Shown here piece by piece: positions 1-4,822 of a stretch of DNA of 7,201 nucleotides. The notes below the pieces were generated by a model. The model saw nothing but the letters and a program-made list of their open reading frames with translations. It had not been told where the DNA came from and searched no databases. A program made the translations under genes and the position numbers. Each line of letters starts with the position of its first letter. The stretch's first letter is position 1. Source of the DNA: Microcella sp. (GTDB taxonomy: Bacteria > Actinomycetota > Actinomycetes > Actinomycetales > Microbacteriaceae); assembly GCA_020216895.1 (NCBI GenBank), contig JAIWOM010000072.1, forward strand, positions 1-7,201, read 5' to 3'.

Positions 1-50
1 GGCGCCCTGCCGGTGGCGGGCCCGCGCGCCCCGGGCCGCGCGCGCACCGG

Positions 51-56
51 TAGGCT
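51..56 (+). promoter_or_regulatory. Candidate -10 box of ugd, leaderless type
   Basis: TAGGCT matches the actinobacterial TANNNT -10 consensus and ends 6 nt before the GTG of ugd. Transcription starting about 7 nt after a -10 box would begin at or next to the start codon, giving a leaderless mRNA. This fits the absence of a clear Shine-Dalgarno sequence upstream of the GTG. No convincing -35 hexamer is visible in the GC-only stretch before it. The match could be chance. Confidence 0.5.
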
Positions 57-62
57 CGTCCG

Positions 63-1352
63 GTGCGTATCTCGGTGATCGGTTGCGGGTATCTGGGTGC
101 CGTGCACGCCGCCTGCATGGCGGAGCTCGGCCATGACGTGGTGGGCATCGATGTCGATGCGGCGAAGGTCGCCGACCTGGCCGCCGGCCGCTCGCCGTTC
201 TTCGAGCCGGGCCTCGACGACCTCCTGGGCTCCCGCCACGGCCGCCTCCGGTTCACGACCGACATCGCGGCCGCCGCCGAGGCGCGCGTGCACTTCATCG
301 CCGTCGGCACTCCGCAGCAGGCGGGCAGCGACGCCGCCGACCTGCGCTACGTCGATGCGGCCGTCCACTCCCTCCTGCCGCACATCGGCCAGGGCCACCT
401 CGTCGTCGGCAAGTCGACCGTGCCGGTCGGCACGGCCGCCCGCCTCGCCGCGATCGTCGAGCAGACGGGCGCCGAGCTGGCGTGGAACCCGGAGTTCCTG
501 CGCGAGGGCTTCGCCGTCAGCGACACCCTCACCCCCGACCGCTTCGTCTACGGCGTGCGCCCGGGCGACTCGATCGCGACGGAGCTGCTCGACGAGGTGT
601 ACGCCACCCCGCTCGCCTCGGGAATCCCGCGCATCGTGACCGACTTCGCCACGGCCGAGCTGGTCAAGGTCTCGGCCAACGCCTTCCTCGCCACGAAGAT
701 CTCGTTCATCAACGCGATCGCCGAGATCGCCGAGGTCACCGGTGCCGACGTGACGACGCTCGCCGATGCGATCGGTCACGACACCCGCATCGGCCGGCGC
801 TTCCTCAACGCCGGCGTCGGCTTCGGCGGTGGCTGCCTGCCGAAGGACATCCGCGCCTTCCGCGCCCGTGCGCGCGAGCTGGGCCTCGAGTCGCTGACCT
901 TCCTGGAGGAGGTCGACCAGATCAACCTGCGCCGCCGGCAGCGTGTCGTCGACCTGGTGGACGCCAACCTCGGCGGCCTCACCGGTCGTCGCGTCGCCGT
1001 TCTCGGGCTCGCCTTCAAGCCCGAGTCGGACGACGTGCGCGACTCTCCGGCGCTCGATGTGGCCGGCCGGCTGGTGGCGGCGGGCGCGGTCGTGCGGGCC
1101 ACCGACCCCGAGGCGATCGAGACCGCGCGCCGGGCCCACCCCGAGCTCGACTACCGCGCGGAGCTCGGCGACGCGATCGCCGAGGCGGATGCCCTGGTCG
1201 TCGTCACCGAGTGGCGTCAGTACCGCGAGCTCGACCCGGTGGATATCGCCCAGCGCACGCCGGCCCGGCTCATCGTCGACGGTCGCAACTGCCTCGACCC
1301 GCAGCGCTGGCGCGACGCGGGCTTCACCTACGTGGGGCTCGGCCGCCCGTAA
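63..1352 (+). CDS. ugd: UDP-glucose 6-dehydrogenase
   Basis: This cytosolic enzyme oxidises UDP-glucose twice with NAD+ to UDP-glucuronate, a precursor of teichuronic acids, capsules and other acidic envelope glycans. The 429-aa length is normal for the bacterial family. The N-terminal Rossmann motif GCGYLG is at residues 7-12, with Asp30 at the end of the second strand for NAD ribose binding. NPEFLREG lies at 142-149, the central helix with Lys202 at 199-222, and the catalytic-Cys motif GFGGGCLPKD at 253-262 (Cys258). The C-terminal UDP-binding domain shows FKPESDDVRDSPA (318-330), VTEW (381-384) and DGRN (406-409). The GTG start lets the protein begin directly with the MRISVIGCG strand; no Shine-Dalgarno is evident and a -10-like box is 6 nt upstream. 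Its 3' end overlaps the convergent gtrA-family gene by 25 bp. A UDP-ManNAc or GDP-mannose dehydrogenase is a possible alternative, but the motifs fit Ugd best. Confidence 0.95.
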   Translation: MRISVIGCGYLGAVHAACMAELGHDVVGIDVDAAKVADLAAGRSPFFEPGLDDLLGSRHGRLRFTTDIAAAAEARVHFIAVGTPQQAGSDAADLRYVDAAVHSLLPHIGQGHLVVGKSTVPVGTAARLAAIVEQTGAELAWNPEFLREGFAVSDTLTPDRFVYGVRPGDSIATELLDEVYATPLASGIPRIVTDFATAELVKVSANAFLATKISFINAIAEIAEVTGADVTTLADAIGHDTRIGRRFLNAGVGFGGGCLPKDIRAFRARARELGLESLTFLEEVDQINLRRRQRVVDLVDANLGGLTGRRVAVLGLAFKPESDDVRDSPALDVAGRLVAAGAVVRATDPEAIETARRAHPELDYRAELGDAIAEADALVVVTEWRQYRELDPVDIAQRTPARLIVDGRNCLDPQRWRDAGFTYVGLGRP

Positions 1353-1780
1353 TCGGCGCGCTCCGGGTGGAACACCCACCAGCGGTAGAGCGCGAAGCGG
1401 AAGGCGCTGCCCAGGCCGAGCCCGACCACGTTGGTCGCGATGTTGTCGGCGAGCACGCTCGTGAACCCGAGCACGTAGTGCGAGATCACCAGGCATCCCA
1501 CGGCGATGAGCATCCCGCCGATGCTGACGACCGCGAACTCGACCGCCTCGCGCACGGCCGGACGGCGCCGCTCGAGCCGGAAGGTCCAGTACCGGCTCCC
1601 CAGCCAGTTGACGGCGATCGCCACCGAGGTCGAGATCACCTTCGCGATGACCGGTCCCTCGGCGATCGTCTCGGGGGCCAGCACGGTCAGCCGCAGCGCG
1701 TTGAACAGGGCCACATCGACCACCAGGCCCACGAGCCCGACCGTGCCGAAACGGGCGAGCTGGGGCAGCAGGGTGCGCAT
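1328..1780 (-). CDS. GtrA-family small membrane protein
   Basis: This is a 150-aa integral membrane protein with about four hydrophobic segments (roughly residues 9-30, 43-62, 82-104 and 108-134), the usual size and topology of the GtrA/DPMS domain family. Family-like aromatic motifs follow two helices: NWLGSRYWTF at 58-67 and YRWWVF at 132-137. GtrA proteins are thought to help move or present polyprenyl-phosphate-linked sugars across the cytoplasmic membrane during glycosylation of surface polymers. The exact sugar cannot be told from sequence. The ATG at 1780 is chosen because the family-like MRTLLPQLARFGTVG begins there and GAGGA lies just upstream. The reading frame stays open much further upstream, antisense to purK, but that part is not protein-like. 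The gene is divergent from purK and its 3' end overlaps ugd tail-to-tail. A role alongside ugd in envelope glycan assembly is inferred from proximity. Confidence 0.9.
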   Translation of the reverse strand: MRTLLPQLARFGTVGLVGLVVDVALFNALRLTVLAPETIAEGPVIAKVISTSVAIAVNWLGSRYWTFRLERRRPAVREAVEFAVVSIGGMLIAVGCLVISHYVLGFTSVLADNIATNVVGLGLGSAFRFALYRWWVFHPERADYGRPSPT

Positions 1781-1783
1781 CGG

Positions 1784-1788
1784 TCCTC
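1784..1788 (-). promoter_or_regulatory. Ribosome binding site of the gtrA-family gene
   Basis: Reading the minus strand, GAGGA is followed by 3 nt and then the ATG at 1780. The spacing is short but the match helps choose this start over further upstream in-frame codons. Confidence 0.45.
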
Positions 1789-1808
1789 GGCGGGGGCGGT
1801 GGTCGGCC

Positions 1809-1836
1809 AGAATAGACGGGAGTCGTCCGCAGTCTA
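1809..1836 (-). promoter_or_regulatory. Candidate promoter of the gtrA-family gene, possibly bidirectional
   Basis: On the minus strand TATTCT (1814-1809) is a good TANNNT -10 box. It is preceded after 16 bp by TAGACT (1836-1831), which matches TTGACA at four of six positions. A transcript would start near 1802 and have a leader of about 22 nt carrying the GAGGA ribosome binding site. On the plus strand the overlapping bases 1808-1813 read CAGAAT, four of six matches to TATAAT. That could serve purK with a leader of about 30 nt, though no plus-strand -35 box is evident. Assigned by eye only. Confidence 0.4.
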
Positions 1837-1838
1837 GT

Positions 1839-1844
1839 GAGGAG
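1839..1844 (+). promoter_or_regulatory. Ribosome binding site of purK
   Basis: GAGGAG lies 5 nt before the ATG at 1850. It is the clearest Shine-Dalgarno in the window and fixes the purK start. Confidence 0.75.
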
Positions 1845-1849
1845 CATCC

Positions 1850-2950
1850 ATGGCCGTCGTCGGCGTCATCGGTGGGGGCCAGCTGGCGCGCATGATGATC
1901 CCTCCGGCGACCGCACTCGGTCTGGAGATCCGCGTGCTCGCCGAGGCTGCCGACTCTTCGGCCCGCCTCGCCGCGTCCGCGGTCGGCGACTACCGCGACA
2001 CGGCCGCCGTGCTCGCCTTCGCCGAGGGCTGCGACGTCATCACTTTCGACCATGAGCACGTGCCGCAGGAGGTGCTCCGCGCGCTCGTGGCCGCGGGCGC
2101 CGCCGTGCACCCGGGGCCGGATGCCCTGCTCTACGCCCAGGACAAGCTCCAGATGCGCGAGCGCCTGTCGCAGCTCGGCGTCGCGCAGCCCGACTGGGCG
2201 CGCGTCTCCTCGGCCGACGAGCTGGCGCAGTTCCTCACCGATCACGCGGGACGCGCCGTGGTGAAGACGCCGCGCGGCGGCTACGACGGCAAGGGCGTGC
2301 GCGTCGTCGACGACCCGGCGCAGGTGGCGGACTGGCTCGCCGATGGTCCGCTGCTGGCCGAGGAGCTCGTCCGCTTCGACCGCGAGCTCGCGCAGCTGAT
2401 CGCGCGCCGCCCGAGCGGGGATGCCCGCCTGTGGCCGCTCGTCGAGACCGTGCAGCGCGGCGGCGTGTGCGCCGAGGTGATCGCCCCCGCCCCGCAGCTC
2501 ACCGACGCGCAGGAGCGCGCGGCGGCGGAGATCGCGACCACCATCGCGCACGGGCTCGGCGTGACGGGCGTGCTCGCCGTGGAGCTGTTCCAGGCCGCCG
2601 ACGGCCGCGTGCTCGTCAACGAGCTGGCGATGCGCCCGCACAACAGCGGCCACGTCACGATCGAGGGATCCACCACGAGCCAGTTCGAGCAGCACCTCCG
2701 GGCGGTGCTCGACTGGCCGCTCGGCGACACGACGCCCCGCGCTCCCTGGGGGGTCATGATCAACGTTTTCGGCGGGCTGCCCGACGACCGTATCGCCGCC
2801 GCCCTGGCCCACCAGCCGGAGGCGAAGGTGCACGCCTACGGCAAGGGTCCGCGCCCGGGCCGCAAGGCCGGGCACGTCACGGTGATCGGTGCCGAGCTCG
2901 ACGACGTGGTGTACCGCGCGCGCGCCGCGGCCAGCCACTTCGACGCCTGA
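1850..2950 (+). CDS. purK: N5-carboxyaminoimidazole ribonucleotide synthase PurK
   Basis: This ATP-grasp enzyme carboxylates the N5 amine of AIR using ATP and bicarbonate, giving N5-CAIR in de novo purine synthesis; PurE then rearranges the product. At 366 aa it is the usual length. The N-terminal fold opens with [11 protein letters not shown] (6-16), and FDHEHVP at 66-72 corresponds to the conserved F-x-x-E-N/H-V segment. Lys99 and Lys139 in [13 protein letters not shown] (137-149) mark the ATP-grasp nucleotide site. VLAVELF (241-247) and [13 protein letters not shown] (256-268) supply the metal ligands Glu245 and Glu258 and the product-site SGH. The C-terminal [17 protein letters not shown] (326-342) is also typical. 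ATG plus GAGGAG support the start. purE follows after 17 bp on the same strand, the normal partner. The gene is divergent from the gtrA-family gene. No riboswitch or PurR-like operator is recognisable in the 69-bp upstream region. Confidence 0.96.
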   Translation: MAVVGVIGGGQLARMMIPPATALGLEIRVLAEAADSSARLAASAVGDYRDTAAVLAFAEGCDVITFDHEHVPQEVLRALVAAGAAVHPGPDALLYAQDKLQMRERLSQLGVAQPDWARVSSADELAQFLTDHAGRAVVKTPRGGYDGKGVRVVDDPAQVADWLADGPLLAEELVRFDRELAQLIARRPSGDARLWPLVETVQRGGVCAEVIAPAPQLTDAQERAAAEIATTIAHGLGVTGVLAVELFQAADGRVLVNELAMRPHNSGHVTIEGSTTSQFEQHLRAVLDWPLGDTTPRAPWGVMINVFGGLPDDRIAAALAHQPEAKVHAYGKGPRPGRKAGHVTVIGAELDDVVYRARAAASHFDA

Positions 2951-2954
2951 GCCC

Positions 2955-2960
2955 TACCCT
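2955..2960 (+). promoter_or_regulatory. Candidate -10 box of purE, leaderless type
   Basis: TACCCT fits TANNNT and ends 7 nt before the purE ATG, so transcription could begin at the A of the start codon. The GGAGG between them (2961-2965) is only 2 nt from the ATG, too close for a standard Shine-Dalgarno. purE may therefore have its own leaderless transcript in addition to read-through from purK. Confidence 0.45.
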
Positions 2961-2967
2961 GGAGGGC

Positions 2968-3471
2968 ATGAGCACACCCCTCGTCGCCGTCGTCATGGGC
3001 TCGGACAGCGACTGGTCGGTGATGCAGAACGCCGCCGCGGCGCTCGACGAGTTCGGCATCGCCTACGAGGTCGAGGTGCTCAGCGCCCACCGCACGCCGG
3101 ACGCCATGATCTCCTACGGACGGGCGGCGGCCGGCCGGGGCATCCGGGCCATCATCGCCGGGGCCGGCGGCGCCGCGCACCTGCCCGGCATGATCGCGAG
3201 CGTGACGACGCTGCCGGTCATCGGCGTGCCGGTGCCGCTCGCCTACCTCGACGGCATGGACTCGCTGCTGAGCATCGTGCAGATGCCCGCGGGCATCCCC
3301 GTCGCGACCGTCTCGATCGGCGGTGCCCGCAATGCGGGGATCCTCGCGGCGCGCATCATCGGGTCGTCGGATGCGCCCATCGCTGCCCGGCTCGCGGCCT
3401 TCGCGGCCGACCTCGAGCAGCAGGTGGCCCGGAAGAACGCGGCCCTGAAGGCCTCGCTGCCCTCCTCGTGA
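2968..3471 (+). CDS. purE: N5-carboxyaminoimidazole ribonucleotide mutase PurE (class I)
   Basis: PurE moves the carboxylate of N5-CAIR from N5 to C4 to give CAIR, the step after PurK in purine synthesis. The 167-aa length is right for the single-domain bacterial mutase, which forms octamers. Sequence hallmarks are VVMGSDSDW at 8-16 (phosphate and ribose binding), SAHRTPD at 39-45 with the catalytic histidine at 41, and [14 protein letters not shown] at 64-77. Also present are the PVIGVPV strand (83-89) and [19 protein letters not shown] (106-124). The presence of purK directly upstream supports the class I N5-CAIR route rather than the class II AIR carboxylase. The frame is open well upstream inside purK, but the family N-terminus begins at this ATG. 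The C-terminal tail after about residue 135 is Ala-rich and helical, as is common. The LCP gene begins 10 bp after the stop. Confidence 0.97.
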   Translation: MSTPLVAVVMGSDSDWSVMQNAAAALDEFGIAYEVEVLSAHRTPDAMISYGRAAAGRGIRAIIAGAGGAAHLPGMIASVTTLPVIGVPVPLAYLDGMDSLLSIVQMPAGIPVATVSIGGARNAGILAARIIGSSDAPIAARLAAFAADLEQQVARKNAALKASLPSS

Positions 3472-3481
3472 GCGTCGCCCC

Positions 3482-4822
3482 GTGAGCCACACCGCTCCCC
3501 TCCGACACCCCGACACGCGCGACCCGCAGGTGATGCGCCGCCGGGCCTGGTGGCTGCTCGGCCTCAACCTGATGATCCCGGGCAGCGCCCAGCTGCTCGC
3601 CGGCGACCGCCGCTGGGGCCGGTTCGCGGTCGGCTCGACGTTCGTGCTGTGGGCTGTCGCGGCGCTCGCCCTCCTGCTCGTCGTGCTGTGGCGCCCTGCG
3701 GCCCTGACGATCGCCTCCACCGCCCTCGTGCTCTGGGTCGCGCAGCTCGCCCTCGTCTTCTACGCGGTGCTGTGGTTGGCCACGACGCTCGACACGCTGC
3801 GGCTCGTGCGGCTCGTGCGCACCCCGCCGCGGGCCCGCCTCCCGATCGCCGCCTTCGCGGTGCTCTCGCTGCTGCTGACGACTGGAACCGCCGGGTACGC
3901 CGCGGTGCTGACCGGTGCGGGGCGGGATGCCCTGGGCTCGGTCTTCGCCGACGGCGGGTACGTCGAGCCGATCGACGGTCGGTACACGATCCTGCTGCTC
4001 GGCGGCGACGCGGGCGATGACCGCATCGGCCTGCGCCCCGACAGCATGACCCTGCTGAGCGTCGACGCGCAGTCGGGGGCCGTCACGATGATCGGGATCC
4101 CGCGCAACCTGTACAGCGCGCCGTTCTCCGAGGGTTCGCCGCTGTGGGAGGTCTGGCCGAACGGCTTCGACTGCGGCGACGACTGCCTACTCGCCTACCT
4201 GTACCCCTGGGTCGAGGAGCATCCCGAGCTGTACCCCGACGCGACCGCCGCCGGCAGCACGCCCGCGCTGGAGGCCATGAAGGACGCGGTCGAGGGCGTC
4301 ACCGGTCTCCCGGTGCAGTACACGGTGCTGATCGACATGGCCGGGTTCGCCTCCCTCATCGATGCGCTCGGCGGCGTCGTGGTCACCGTCGACGAGCCCG
4401 TCTCGCGGGGCATCAACGGCGGCACCGTCTACGGCGTGATCCCGGCGGGCGAGCAGCGCATGGACGGCGACACGGCCCTCTGGTACGCCCGCAGCCGCTA
4501 CAACCTGACCGATTTCGACCGGATGCAGCACCAGCGTGACCTCCAGGAGGCCATGCTGCGCCAGCTCGACCCGGCGACCGTGCTCACACGGTTCCAGGCG
4601 ATCGCCGAGGCCTCGAGCGATCTCGTGCGCACCGACGTGCCGCAGGGCATGGTCGGCGTGCTCAGCGACCTGGCCGTGCAGTCGCGCGAGCACGAGATCC
4701 GGCGGCTCGAGCTGGTGCCGCCGGTCATCGACAACGTCGTGCCCGACTGGCCGCTGATCCGGGCACTGGTCGCCGAGGCCGTCGCGCCGCTGCCGGCACC
4801 GACTGCGACCCCGGAGCCCTGA
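3482..4822 (+). CDS. LCP (LytR-CpsA-Psr) family cell-wall polymer ligase with N-terminal multi-pass membrane region
   Basis: LCP enzymes sit at the outer membrane face and transfer lipid-pyrophosphate-linked polymers (teichoic or teichuronic acid, capsule, arabinogalactan) onto peptidoglycan. Of 446 aa, residues 24-142 are strongly hydrophobic, giving three or four membrane segments. The LCP domain spans about 168-360: LLLGGDAG (171-178), LRPDSM (184-189), GIPRN (205-209), YARSRYN (335-341) and TDFDRMQHQR (343-352). These supply the expected acidic residues and the phosphate-binding arginines 185, 208, 337, 339 and 347. His350 stands where many members have another Arg. Cys231 and Cys235 (CGDDC) are the only cysteines and could form an external disulfide. 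A Pro-rich tail ends the protein. The GTG at 3482, 10 bp after purE, has no clear Shine-Dalgarno; in-frame GTG 3530 and ATG 3533 are alternatives. Co-transcription with purE is likely. The polymer substrate is unknown. Confidence 0.92.
   Translation: MSHTAPLRHPDTRDPQVMRRRAWWLLGLNLMIPGSAQLLAGDRRWGRFAVGSTFVLWAVAALALLLVVLWRPAALTIASTALVLWVAQLALVFYAVLWLATTLDTLRLVRLVRTPPRARLPIAAFAVLSLLLTTGTAGYAAVLTGAGRDALGSVFADGGYVEPIDGRYTILLLGGDAGDDRIGLRPDSMTLLSVDAQSGAVTMIGIPRNLYSAPFSEGSPLWEVWPNGFDCGDDCLLAYLYPWVEEHPELYPDATAAGSTPALEAMKDAVEGVTGLPVQYTVLIDMAGFASLIDALGGVVVTVDEPVSRGINGGTVYGVIPAGEQRMDGDTALWYARSRYNLTDFDRMQHQRDLQEAMLRQLDPATVLTRFQAIAEASSDLVRTDVPQGMVGVLSDLAVQSREHEIRRLELVPPVIDNVVPDWPLIRALVAEAVAPLPAPTATPEP

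Noticed and set aside
16..44. GC-only palindromes (GCGGGCCCGC at 16-25; CGCGCG repeated at 23-28 and 39-44) as a terminator or operator
   Set aside because: Such short self-complementary GC strings arise readily at this composition, there is no T-run, and the upstream gene is outside the window.
3..53. Possible C-terminal tail of an upstream plus-strand gene ending in TAG at 51-53
   Set aside because: Sixteen codons of Pro/Gly/Arg/Ala with no motif cannot be told from chance, and the TAG is part of the candidate -10 box.
482..1837. Plus-strand 451-codon frame over ugd and the gtrA region
   Set aside because: The translation is Arg/Pro/Gly-rich low-complexity sequence shifted from ugd and antisense to gtrA, with no recognisable family features.
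1781..1849. Purine riboswitch or PurR-type operator upstream of purK
   Set aside because: The 69-bp gap is too short for a purine aptamer plus its control element, and no inverted repeat of operator type is evident.
1781..2938. Open minus-strand reading frame continuing upstream of the GtrA start, antisense to all of purK
   Set aside because: It is rich in His, Arg, Gly and Ala with no domain-like pattern. It mirrors purK codon structure, and a good start with a ribosome binding site exists at 1780. Long antisense frames are expected at this GC content.
2961..2965. GGAGG as a Shine-Dalgarno for purE
   Set aside because: Only 2 nt separate it from the ATG, too short for normal use; a leaderless start explains the site better. 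It could still matter if the true spacing requirement is unusual.
2431..2967. Upstream extension of the purE frame inside purK
   Set aside because: The extension is Arg/Ala-rich shadow of purK. The PurE family N-terminus starts at the ATG at 2968.
4187..4734. Minus-strand frames antisense to the LCP gene
   Set aside because: They are shadows with compositionally biased translations, while the sense strand encodes clear LCP motifs.
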